From: a bacterium | GTDB lineage: Bacteria > Chloroflexota > Dormibacteria > UBA8260 > Bog-877 | Assembly (NCBI GenBank): GCA_021802115.1 | Contig: JAKABA010000126.1 | Location: 1-11,135, forward strand | DNA: 11,135 nucleotides | Direction: 5' to 3' | Shown here: piece by piece, positions 1 to 7,044 of the stretch | Numbering within the stretch: the stretch's first letter is position 1 | Layout of the letters: the number at the start of each line of letters is the position of its first letter | Position numbers and translations under genes: made by a program | Notes under the pieces: generated by a model | Told to the model about the DNA's origin: nothing | What the model saw: the letters and a program-made list of their open reading frames with translations, nothing else | The model's database searches: none

Positions 1-153
1 GCCTCCCCGAGGCCCGCGGGGAGAGCGGCTGAGTCGCGTGAAGTCGGCATCTGGAATAGCTTGGGACATCCGGGCCTGGTTCGGCACATCGAGCCCCACA
101 CGGGCAGGCGCGGCTACGGCACCGACTCCGGGCTCTGGTTTCCGGGCCCAGGC

Positions 154-159
154 TATAGT
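154..159 (+). promoter_or_regulatory. Possible -10 promoter element (TATAGT)
   Basis: TATAGT stands out in otherwise G+C-rich sequence and fits the TANNNT -10 consensus of high-G+C bacteria. A start about 7 nt downstream would leave a leader of roughly 40 nt before the TTG start at 205. No good -35 (TTGACA-like) sequence is present at 16-18 nt upstream, so the call rests on the -10 and its position only. Confidence 0.35.
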
Positions 160-186
160 GAGGACAGCGCCGCTGACCAGCCAAGC

Positions 187-194
187 AAAGGTGG
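187..194 (+). promoter_or_regulatory. Ribosome binding site that supports the TTG start at 205
   Basis: AAAGGTGG differs from AAAGGAGG by one base and lies 10 nt before TTG 205. No similar site precedes the alternative starts at TTG 61 or ATG 253. This favours TTG 205 as the start of the ATPase gene. Confidence 0.55.
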
Positions 195-204
195 ACCCCA
201 CGAC

Positions 205-1599
205 TTGACGCTCCCCGGTACTCTCGGCGAACTGCGGGGCAGCGAGTACCGGATGCGGTCCGTCCGGGAGGAGCTGCGGGAGAACCTGGTGGCCGCGCTC
301 CGGGCGGGCAAGCCGCTCTTTCCCGGCCTGATCGGGTACCAGGAGACCGTGATCCCGCAACTGGAGAACGCCCTTCTGGCGGGGCAGGACGTCATCTTCC
401 TGGGTGAGCGTGGGCAGGCCAAATCGAGGCTGATCCGGGCGCTGACCGGCCTCCTCGATGAACGGATCCCGGTCATCTTAGGGAGCGAGGTCAACGACCA
501 CCCGTACGCCCCAATCAGCCGCTTCGGACGGGACCTGGTCGCCGACCGGGGCGAACAGACTCCCATCGAATGGATCCCCCGGGAACGGCGCTTCGCGGAG
601 AAGCTGGCCACCCCCGACACCTCCATCGCCGACCTCATCGGTGAGGTGGACCCGATCCGGGTGGCCGAGGGTCGCTATCTGGCGGATGAGCTGACCATCC
701 ACTACGGCCTGCTGCCGAGGGTCAACCGCGGCATCTTCGCGATCAACGAGCTGCCCGACCTGGCCGAGCGGATCCAGGTGGGACTGCTGAACATCATGGA
801 GGAGCGGGACGTCCAGATCCGCGGCTTCCAGGTCCGGCTGGATCTGGACCTGGTGGTGGTCGCGACCGCCAACCCCGAGGACTACACCAACCGGGGGCGG
901 ATCATCACCCCCCTCAAGGACCGCTTCGGCGCCCAGATTCGGACCCACTACCCACGCTCGGGGGAACAGGAGGCGGCCATCATAGAGCAGGAGGCGGCCT
1001 CCTTCGACGGCCTGGGGGTGCCCCTGCACGTGCCCGCCTACATGCGCGAGCTGGTGGCGGAGATATCGCAGCAGGCCCGGCGGGCGGCGCAGGTGAACCA
1101 GCGCTCGGGGGTCTCGGTCCGGCTCTCGATCGCCAACTACGAGAGCCTGTGCGCCAACGCGATTCGCCGAGCGATCCTGCTGCAGGAGCCGGAGGCGGTG
1201 CCACGGCTCAGCGACCTGACGGCGATGGCAGCCTCCACCTCAGGGAAGTTGGAATTGGAGAGCTGGGAGGATGGTGAGGACCAGGTCATCCTCCAGAAGC
1301 TGATCCGGACGGCGGTCTCCAACGTCTTCCGCCGCCACTTCTCGATCCAGGAGTTCGCCCCCCTGATCGGCCGCTTCGAGCAGGGGCTCACCTGTGAGAC
1401 CGGTGAGATGCTGGCGGCGGAGAGGTACCTCACCCTCGCTGGGGAGATTCCGGAGACCAAGCGGATCCTGGCGGACCTGGACGAGGTGATGCGCCCGGCC
1501 ACGGTGGCCGCGGCGCTGGAGCTGGTGCTGGAGGGGCTGCATCTGGCCAAGCGGTTGAACAAGACGATGGTCGACGGGGCCACCGTCTATGGCAGCTGA
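205..1599 (+). CDS. MoxR/ChlI-type AAA+ ATPase
   Basis: This is a 464-residue AAA+ ATPase of the MoxR / magnesium-chelatase ChlI-like class, close in character to actinobacterial proteins such as M. tuberculosis Rv0958 (recalled similarity). Visible motifs are the P-loop GERGQAKS (67-74), a Walker B-like IFAINELPDL (177-186, with Asn-Glu), sensor 1 ATANPED (220-226) and an arginine-finger candidate in KDRF (238-241). The TTG start is chosen for its ribosome binding site and because the N-terminal pattern LGELR...RSV.EE.REN resembles the family; ATG 253 would remove part of it. MoxR ATPases act with VWA proteins as chaperone-like remodellers, and the VWA partner follows 9 nt downstream. 'Magnesium chelatase' is a common label for such proteins, but no chlorophyll or cobalamin gene is nearby. 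The substrate is unknown. Confidence 0.88.
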   Translation: MTLPGTLGELRGSEYRMRSVREELRENLVAALRAGKPLFPGLIGYQETVIPQLENALLAGQDVIFLGERGQAKSRLIRALTGLLDERIPVILGSEVNDHPYAPISRFGRDLVADRGEQTPIEWIPRERRFAEKLATPDTSIADLIGEVDPIRVAEGRYLADELTIHYGLLPRVNRGIFAINELPDLAERIQVGLLNIMEERDVQIRGFQVRLDLDLVVVATANPEDYTNRGRIITPLKDRFGAQIRTHYPRSGEQEAAIIEQEAASFDGLGVPLHVPAYMRELVAEISQQARRAAQVNQRSGVSVRLSIANYESLCANAIRRAILLQEPEAVPRLSDLTAMAASTSGKLELESWEDGEDQVILQKLIRTAVSNVFRRHFSIQEFAPLIGRFEQGLTCETGEMLAAERYLTLAGEIPETKRILADLDEVMRPATVAAALELVLEGLHLAKRLNKTMVDGATVYGS

Positions 1600-1608
1600 G
1601 GCTGGGCC

Positions 1609-3594
1609 GTGGCCCCCGAGATGCGGCGGTACAGCCGCTGGGACGGAAGCCAGGAGGTCGGCTTCCCGGATCTGAACGAGCTCTTCTCCAAGCTGGCCGA
1701 GGACGTGTTCCACGGCTGGGACTTCGAGGCTGCGCTCCGCCGGCTGTTGGGCCAGGGCTTCACCGATGAGCAGGGCAACCGGCTCCCCGGGCTGGACCGG
1801 ATGCTGCAGCAGCTGCGCCACCAGCGCGAGCAGCTGTTGCAGCATCACAACCTGGAGAACCTCTTCCACGAGCTGGAGGAGCGCCTCGACCGCATCCTCG
1901 CCGCCGAGCGCACCACCCTCAGGGACCGGCTGGCGGCGTCCGCTGGGGAGGAGGCGGCGGGGCTGCGCCAGAAGATGATCGAGGGGAGGCTGCGGCAGCT
2001 GGACGCGCTCCCCCCAGAGCCCGCCTCGGCGATCTCCGCGCTTCGAGACTACGAGTTCCTGGACCAGCAGGCCGCCCAGGCCTTCCGGGAGCTGGTGGAG
2101 GAGCTGCGGGGTCAGTTCGCCGAGGCCCAGTTCCAGCAGCTGAGCGCGGGCATGGAGCGCATGGGGCCCCAGCAGATGGCCCAGCTGCGGCAGATGATCA
2201 AGGACCTCAACCGGATGCTGGAGCGTCAGCTGCAGGGGGAGGACCCCCAGTTCGCCTCCTTCATGGAGCGATGGGGGGAGCTCTTCCCGGAGCGGCCCGG
2301 CAACCTGGAGGAGTTGCTGCAACAGCTGCAACAGCGCATGGGGGAGATGGACTCCCTGATGCGATCGCTTTCACCGGAGTCACGCCGGCAGATGGAGCAG
2401 CTCTTTCAGGCCACGATGGACGACTCCGAGCTGCGCTCGGAGCTGGACCAGCTCGCGCGTCTGCTCTCCCGGATGATGCCCCCCGCACCGTCCAGCGCCT
2501 ACCCGTTCTCGGGCGGTGACGACCTGGACTTCCCCGCGGCGCTGGAGATGATGGGACAGCTGCGCCAGATGGAGGCGGTGGAGCGCGGGCTGCGGCAGGC
2601 GTATCGCGGCGAGCCGGTTCCGGCGGAGCTGGGCCGGCAGGCGGCCGAGCTGCTGGGACCCGCGGCGGCCTCCAGCGTCGCCCGGGTGCAGGCGCTGCTG
2701 CAGCGGCTGGAGGAGAGTGGCCAGCTCCAGCGCGGCGCCCAGGGGCTGGAGCTAACCCCCTACGGCATCCGCCGCATCGGGCAGAAGGCGCTGGGGGACG
2801 TGTTCCGGCGGCTGGGCGGAGACCGTCTGGGTAACCACAGCCTCGGGCGGGCGGGCCCAGGCGGTGATCCCGGGGACGACACCAAGCGCTACGAGTTCGG
2901 CGACCCCTTCCATCTCGACGTGCAGCAGACGGTGATGAACGCGATCCGCCGCCAGGGCACAGCCGGCCCGCTGCGGCTGGCGGAGGCCGACTTCGAGGTG
3001 GTCAGATCCGACCGGACGGTGCAGTCGAGCACCGTGCTGATGCTGGACATGAGCCGGAGCATGCCGCTGCGCGGCTACTTCTACGCCGCCAAGAAGATGG
3101 CGCTGGCGTTGGAGTCCCTGATCCGCACCCAGTTCCCGCGCGACAGCCTCTACGTGGTCGGATTCTCCGACTATGCGCGCGAGATCAAGCCCGGCGAGCT
3201 CGCCCAACTCTCCTACAGTGAGTACGTCTACGGCACCAACATGCAGCACGGGCTGATGCTGGCCCAGCACCTCCTGGGCCGCCACCGCGGCGGCAACCGC
3301 CAGATCATCATCGTCTCCGACGGGGAGCCCACCGCCCACATGGAGGGGGCCCAGGCGGTGTTCCGCTACCCGCCCCTTCCGGAGACCTTCGAGAAGACGC
3401 TGCTGGAGGTCCGGCGCTGCACCAAAGAGCGGATCGTGATCAACACCTTCATGCTGGAGAGCAACAACTACCTGGTCCAGTTCGTCAAGCAGATCACCCG
3501 CCTCAATCGGGGGCGCGCCTTCTTCGTGAGTCCGGAGCGGCTGGGCGACTACGTCCTGCTGGACTACGTGAGCTCTCGCCAGCAGGGGGGATGA
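1609..3594 (+). CDS. VWA-domain partner of the MoxR-like ATPase
   Basis: A 661-residue soluble protein. Residues about 60-400 are rich in Gln, Glu, Leu and Arg and look largely helical or coiled-coil. The C-terminal von Willebrand A domain (about 470-650) has a complete metal-ion-dependent adhesion site: DMSRS (480-484, the DxSxS motif), Thr543 in GTNMQ, and Asp571 in SDGEPTAH. The architecture matches M. tuberculosis Rv0959, the neighbour of Rv0958 (recalled). The gene starts at GTG 1609, 9 nt after the ATPase stop; ATG 1621 is an alternative. In MoxR-VWA systems the VWA protein binds the ATPase and is thought to present or recognise the substrate through the metal site. No signal peptide or membrane segment is seen, so it probably acts in the cytoplasm. 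Confidence 0.88.
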   Translation: MAPEMRRYSRWDGSQEVGFPDLNELFSKLAEDVFHGWDFEAALRRLLGQGFTDEQGNRLPGLDRMLQQLRHQREQLLQHHNLENLFHELEERLDRILAAERTTLRDRLAASAGEEAAGLRQKMIEGRLRQLDALPPEPASAISALRDYEFLDQQAAQAFRELVEELRGQFAEAQFQQLSAGMERMGPQQMAQLRQMIKDLNRMLERQLQGEDPQFASFMERWGELFPERPGNLEELLQQLQQRMGEMDSLMRSLSPESRRQMEQLFQATMDDSELRSELDQLARLLSRMMPPAPSSAYPFSGGDDLDFPAALEMMGQLRQMEAVERGLRQAYRGEPVPAELGRQAAELLGPAAASSVARVQALLQRLEESGQLQRGAQGLELTPYGIRRIGQKALGDVFRRLGGDRLGNHSLGRAGPGGDPGDDTKRYEFGDPFHLDVQQTVMNAIRRQGTAGPLRLAEADFEVVRSDRTVQSSTVLMLDMSRSMPLRGYFYAAKKMALALESLIRTQFPRDSLYVVGFSDYAREIKPGELAQLSYSEYVYGTNMQHGLMLAQHLLGRHRGGNRQIIIVSDGEPTAHMEGAQAVFRYPPLPETFEKTLLEVRRCTKERIVINTFMLESNNYLVQFVKQITRLNRGRAFFVSPERLGDYVLLDYVSSRQQGG

Positions 3595-4460
3595 CTTTGG
3601 CGGAGACCAGCCTGGACCCCGCCCGTCGGCAGTTCCAGGAGCGCATCGTGGTGCAGCTCCGCTCACGCTACCCGGCGTGGGAGTTCCTCCCCCTGCCCCA
3701 CGGCTTCGCGGTGGTCGGCAGGCGCGACCGGCACTCGGTCAGCTTCTCCCTCACCACCCTCCACCAGGCCGTGAGCCGCCCGGGGGCAGCGGTGCCCGAG
3801 GAGATCTCCCGGTTCGTGGCGGAGGCGGCGCCGCGGCTGGCGGTCGCCGAGTCGGGAGCCCCCGAGGGTGCGCCGGATCCCACCACCCTGGTGTGGTGCG
3901 TGCGGACCGAGAGGGTCATCGGCCGCTACCAGCGCTCCGGTGAGCTCCTGACCAGGCCCCTGCCCGCCGGTCTGGTGGCCTTCGTGGCGGAGGCGCTGCC
4001 AGGCGAGATCATGCGGGGGGTGTCGTTGGTGGAGGCCGAGCACGCGGGGCTGGCCGCCTCGGAGCTCGAAAGCCGCGCCGACCAGAACACCGCCGTGAGG
4101 CTGGACAGCTGGCGCCAGCGGCTCGGGGCCACGCCGCCGCAACAACGCTGGCTGTTCACCGAAGACGTTTTGTTCTCCAGCAGCCTGCTGCTGGTTCCGG
4201 ACTTCCTGGCGGCGGTGGCCGACCGGGGCGGTGGCACCGCCCTCCTGCTGGCACCCGACCGGGGGGTCCTGGTGGCCGCGGTGCGGGAGGGTGCCGACCC
4301 CGACCAGCTCCGACACATCGGCCGGCGTCTCTATGGGAGGGCAAGCAGCCCGCTCATCCCACAGCTGCTCACCACGAACGGCCGCGAGATCCTCCTCCAC
4401 CCCTCCGAGCGCGAGCCCCGGCGCCCGTGGACCGGGTGGCGCCAGGTACTGGGCCGTTGA
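3591..4460 (+). CDS. DUF1444-like protein of unknown function
   Basis: A 289-residue protein whose ATG overlaps the preceding stop (ATGA), so translational coupling to the VWA gene is likely. I see no catalytic motif, signal peptide or membrane segment. The order of parts resembles DUF1444 (B. subtilis YtpQ type): an N-terminal helix and strand unit (10-60), a middle part with a run of Ala/Leu/Glu helices (125-180), a segment rich in Ser and Leu (194-206, LFSSSLLLVPDFL), then a hydrophobic strand and Asp turn (216-230, TALLLAPDRGVLVAA). That assignment is from memory of the family pattern and is moderate. Its place between the VWA gene and the NlpC/P60 gene suggests a shared role with one of them. 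Confidence 0.65.
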   Translation: MTLAETSLDPARRQFQERIVVQLRSRYPAWEFLPLPHGFAVVGRRDRHSVSFSLTTLHQAVSRPGAAVPEEISRFVAEAAPRLAVAESGAPEGAPDPTTLVWCVRTERVIGRYQRSGELLTRPLPAGLVAFVAEALPGEIMRGVSLVEAEHAGLAASELESRADQNTAVRLDSWRQRLGATPPQQRWLFTEDVLFSSSLLLVPDFLAAVADRGGGTALLLAPDRGVLVAAVREGADPDQLRHIGRRLYGRASSPLIPQLLTTNGREILLHPSEREPRRPWTGWRQVLGR

Positions 4461-5344
4461 CTGGCGTCGTGGCCGCGGCCCCGCCACAGGTGACGGCGGC
4501 GGTGGCGGAGCTGGCGCAGCGGGCGCGCGAACGCTACGGGGAACCGATGGTGGGTGTGACCGTGCTCCCGGGAGGGGTGATGGGCCACACCGCCACGACC
4601 GGTCAGAGGGACGAGGTGGTCGAGCTGCTCGCCGCCAGCTGGCCCGGGGCCCGCAGCCGCATCCTGGTGCTCGCGACCAGGCGGGCACGCCTCTGCCTGG
4701 GGCCATCCGCCCAGACCCTGGACATCTGGCGGCGACCTCCGGGAAGCCCGGGTGAACCTGAGCGCTCGACCCAGCTGCTCCCCGGTGACCCGGCCGCCGA
4801 CGTGGTCGCCTTCCGCAGCTCGGGGTTGCTGGTCCGCGCCCCCGGAGAGGCCATGGGGTGGGTCGACCGGGATGCTGAGTTCGTCCTCGGCCCCCTGCGC
4901 GGCGACGCCGCGACGAACCTCGGGGTGGTCGGTCAAAGCCCCCAGCGGGGCTGGGACCCGGAGCTGATGCTGGGCACCGCGCTGGATCAGCTCGGCAAGC
5001 CCTACTTGTGGGGAGGCACCGGGGGCGGGGGCTTCGACTGCTCCGGCCTGGTCTGGCGCGCCTTCCTCAATGCTGGCCTGTTGCTGCCCAAGCACAGCCG
5101 CCAGCAGCGCCGGCTGGGAGCCCAGGTTCCCCGCCGCGACATCCAGCGTGGAGACATCCTGGGGGCGGTCAGCCGGGGTCCGCGGCGGACCAGCCATGTG
5201 GCACTGGCGCTCGGTCCAGACGAGGTCGTGCACGCCTGCAGCGAGCTGGGGGTGGTCCGCCGGGAGCCTCTCTCCGCCTTCCGCCAGCGCTATCAGATCC
5301 TCACCGTGCGCCGCATCCCGGGAGGGCGGGCCGCCAATCGGTAA
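4457..5344 (+). CDS. NlpC/P60 cysteine peptidase with SH3b-like region
   Basis: A 295-residue protein with a C-terminal NlpC/P60 domain (about 168-288). The catalytic Cys195 sits in FDCSGLV, His247 in SHVALALG, and the third polar residue is His259 in VVHA. The His-to-His spacing of 12 equals that of E. coli Spr (from memory). Residues about 86-145 look like an SH3b domain, as in YkfC-type gamma-D-glutamyl dipeptidyl peptidases. NlpC/P60 enzymes of this type cut the gamma-D-Glu to diamino-acid bond of peptidoglycan peptides. No signal peptide is visible, so a cytoplasmic recycling role is plausible. Start choice is uncertain: TTG 4457 overlaps the previous stop by 4 nt (TTGA), GTG 4427 would overlap by 34 nt, and GTG 4469 is also in frame. 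A Mur ligase gene follows after 10 nt. Confidence 0.87.
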   Translation: MTGVVAAAPPQVTAAVAELAQRARERYGEPMVGVTVLPGGVMGHTATTGQRDEVVELLAASWPGARSRILVLATRRARLCLGPSAQTLDIWRRPPGSPGEPERSTQLLPGDPAADVVAFRSSGLLVRAPGEAMGWVDRDAEFVLGPLRGDAATNLGVVGQSPQRGWDPELMLGTALDQLGKPYLWGGTGGGGFDCSGLVWRAFLNAGLLLPKHSRQQRRLGAQVPRRDIQRGDILGAVSRGPRRTSHVALALGPDEVVHACSELGVVRREPLSAFRQRYQILTVRRIPGGRAANR

Positions 5345-5354
5345 CCTTGGCCAT

Positions 5355-6893
5355 GTGATCGCCCCCAGATCTCCCGCCGGACCCGCAGCCGAGCTGCGCC
5401 TGCCCGCTGCCCTGGCCGGGCTGCGCGACTCCCGGGTAGACGTGGTGGGGATTGCCGGGGTGGAGGGCGGTGAGATCGCCGGCTACCTGCTCGCCGCCGG
5501 ATTCACCAGGGTGGTGGGACATGACCAGCAGCCCGATCTCGAGCAGCTGGGAGCGGCCCACCGCCTCGCCCACGCCGGCATGCTGGAACAGCGGCGGCAG
5601 AGCGCCCTGGAGCGGCTCCTGCAGGGCCTGGCCCAGCTCAACCTCGGGGACCGCTATCTGGAGGGGATCGCCGAGTCCGAGCTGATCATCACCACCCAGG
5701 CCTGGTTTCTCAACCCGGCCAACTCCGCCCTGCACCGGCTGCGCGCAGCCGGCCACCCGTTCTACTCCCTGATCCAGGCCTACCTGGACCTGGCACGTGG
5801 CCCCGTAATCGGGGTCACCGGCAGCCATGGCAAGTCCACCACCTCGGCGCTGGTGGCCGCCGGGCTGCGCCGTGCGGCCATCTTCCCCAGGGTGTGGTTG
5901 GGCGGCAACGACCGCCACAACCAGCAGGCGCTGGAGGAGGTGGCACGGGACGGCGCGGGCGAGGGCTGCCTGGTGCTGGAGATCTCCAACCGGCAGCTGC
6001 TGCAGGCGACCTCCGCCCCAGCGATCGCAGCCATCACCAACATCACCCCCAACCACCTGGAGGAGCACGGCGGCATGGCGGGGTATGTCGCCTGCAAGCG
6101 CCGCATCTTCGATCTGCCCGGGTGCCGGGTGGCGATCCGCAACGCCGACGACCCGATCAGCGTGGGCACCGGTCCGCTTCGAGAGGGGGTTGCCGAGCTG
6201 CGCTTTGCCATGTCCCGAGCTGGGCTCGGCGACTGGGATGGGGCGTTCCTGGACCAGGGTCAGCTGTTCGAGCGGCGCCACGGCCAGGAGCAGGCGGTGC
6301 TGGCGGTGGACTCCCTGCGGCTGCGAGGCGACCACAACCGGGCCAACGCGCTGGCGGCGATCGCGGCCTGCTCAGCGCTCGGGGACCGCACCGCCAACTC
6401 CCAGGAGGCGATCGGCGAGGGGATCAGCCGCTTCGGCACCCTGGCCCACCGGATCCAGCTCATCTGGCAGGAGCAGGGGGTGGACTACTACGACGACCTC
6501 TCCAGCACCACCCCCCAGTCCACGGTGGCCGCCATTCGGGCCATCGCCAAGCCGGTGACCCTGATCTGCGGCGGTGACGACAAGGGGATCCCCTTCGACG
6601 AGCTGGTCCAGCAGCTGGACGGCCCGGTCCGGCGAGTGCTGCTGCTGCCCGGCCCCGGCTCGGACCGGATCGCCGAGGCCGCCAACCGGCGCTCCCTGGG
6701 AGGGCTCGTAGAGCCGGTCGCGTCCCTGGAGGAGGCGGTCACCCGGGCTCACCGGCTGAGCCGGCCGGGGTCCGCCGTTCTGCTCTCCCCCGCCTGCCCC
6801 GGCTTCTTCTCCGCCCATTACCGCGAGGGGGGCTACCGCAACCTGGTCCGGAGGCTGTCTACTTCTCCTCGTCGACGAAGGGAGCCAGGGTGA
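5355..6893 (+). CDS. MurD-like Mur ligase (divergent)
   Basis: A 512-residue Mur ligase with all three domains. An N-terminal Rossmann-like part starts at about 28 (VDVVGIAGVEGGEIAGYLL). The ATPase domain has the P-loop TGSHGKST (155-162), the ITNITPNHLEEH segment (228-238) and Lys248 in ACKRRIF at the usual carbamylated-lysine position, followed by NADD (263-266). The C-terminal domain carries AHR (364-366), GGDDKG (406-411) and LSPAC (477-481). These match UDP-MurNAc-L-Ala:glutamate ligase (MurD, about 440-450 residues). It differs from typical MurD in having DDLSSTTP (380-387) where most have NDSKATN, and about 60 extra residues, partly between 70 and 105. It may be a second MurD, for example of MurD2 (L-Glu-adding) type. 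GTG 5355 is the only good start near the upstream stop; no strong ribosome binding site is seen. The 3' end overlaps the opposing carrier gene by 35 nt. Confidence 0.85.
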   Translation: MIAPRSPAGPAAELRLPAALAGLRDSRVDVVGIAGVEGGEIAGYLLAAGFTRVVGHDQQPDLEQLGAAHRLAHAGMLEQRRQSALERLLQGLAQLNLGDRYLEGIAESELIITTQAWFLNPANSALHRLRAAGHPFYSLIQAYLDLARGPVIGVTGSHGKSTTSALVAAGLRRAAIFPRVWLGGNDRHNQQALEEVARDGAGEGCLVLEISNRQLLQATSAPAIAAITNITPNHLEEHGGMAGYVACKRRIFDLPGCRVAIRNADDPISVGTGPLREGVAELRFAMSRAGLGDWDGAFLDQGQLFERRHGQEQAVLAVDSLRLRGDHNRANALAAIAACSALGDRTANSQEAIGEGISRFGTLAHRIQLIWQEQGVDYYDDLSSTTPQSTVAAIRAIAKPVTLICGGDDKGIPFDELVQQLDGPVRRVLLLPGPGSDRIAEAANRRSLGGLVEPVASLEEAVTRAHRLSRPGSAVLLSPACPGFFSAHYREGGYRNLVRRLSTSPRRRREPG

Positions 6894-7032
6894 ACGGATC
6901 CAGCGCCACCAGCTCGAAGGCGGCACCGCAATTCGGGCAGTCGACCAAATCCCCGACCGCCTCAGCCTCTGACAGGTCCAGCTGGGCGCCGCAGTCGGGA
7001 CACTCCTGCTCGGCCGGGATCGTCTGGGACAT
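6859..7032 (-). CDS. lysW: LysW-like amino-group carrier protein
   Basis: A 57-residue acidic zinc-ribbon protein. Two pairs of cysteines, C11-P-D-C14-G-A and C32-P-N-C35-G-A, flank a GDLV turn and are followed by FELVALDP (39-46), the signature of LysW (Thermus LysW has the same CPxCGA, GELVxC, CGAxxEVVGLDP order). In lysine and arginine biosynthesis by this route, LysX/ArgX-type ATP-grasp ligases attach the alpha-amino group of an amino acid to the gamma-carboxyl of the carrier's C-terminal Glu, usually in EDWGE. Here the protein ends VDEEK, so the terminal residue is Lys, and it is the only basic residue in the protein. The start at 7032 has a strong AGGAGG site. The gene lies antisense to the 3' end of the Mur ligase gene and diverges from the PLP enzyme gene. 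A non-carrier zinc-ribbon role is possible. Confidence 0.85.
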   Translation of the reverse strand: MSQTIPAEQECPDCGAQLDLSEAEAVGDLVDCPNCGAAFELVALDPFTLAPFVDEEK

Positions 7033-7038
7033 GGCCTC

Positions 7039-7044
7039 CCTCCT
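7039..7044 (-). promoter_or_regulatory. Strong Shine-Dalgarno site for the carrier gene
   Basis: On the - strand the bases read AGGAGG, followed by a 6-nt spacer (GAGGCC) to the ATG at 7032. It is the best ribosome binding site in the window and fixes the start of the small carrier gene. It fills almost the whole gap to the GTG start of the divergent PLP enzyme gene at 7045. Confidence 0.75.

Larger units (their letters stand above)
1..204. other. Leader region upstream of the first operon
   Basis: No complete gene is seen here. One + strand frame ends in TGA at 30-32 after about nine residues, so the tail of an upstream gene could finish there, but so short a piece cannot be identified. A 7-bp inverted repeat (3-9 with 17-23, loop of 7) precedes it and has no T-run, so it is not a convincing terminator. 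The frame of the ATPase gene stays open back to the window edge, with a TTG at 61 that has no ribosome binding site. The part before 205 does not read like the ATPase family, so I treat it as non-coding leader. Confidence 0.4.

Noticed and set aside
3..23. Hairpin at the window start as a terminator
   Set aside because: No T-run follows, and the possible upstream stop codon lies after it, not before.
61..204. N-terminal extension of the ATPase from TTG 61
   Set aside because: No ribosome binding site, a possible -10 element lies inside it, and the sequence does not resemble the family; TTG 205 has a good site and family-like N-terminus.
403..426. Ala for Gly in the ATPase P-loop (GERGQAKS) as a sign of inactivation
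   Set aside because: MoxR-class proteins such as RavA also have AKS at this place, so it is a normal variant.
205..3594. Magnesium chelatase for chlorophyll or cobalamin synthesis
   Set aside because: The pair has the ATPase and VWA folds, but no BchH/CobN-type subunit or pigment gene is present; the general MoxR-VWA reading fits better.
1240..4706. Long - strand open frames opposite the VWA, DUF1444-like and NlpC/P60 genes
   Set aside because: They are typical mirror frames of high-G+C coding DNA, with no recognisable domain and composition that follows the + strand codons.
5070..5354. Longer start of the Mur ligase inside the NlpC/P60 gene
   Set aside because: This would overlap the peptidase gene by 275 nt in its catalytic domain, and the extra residues are a frame-shifted reading of that domain.
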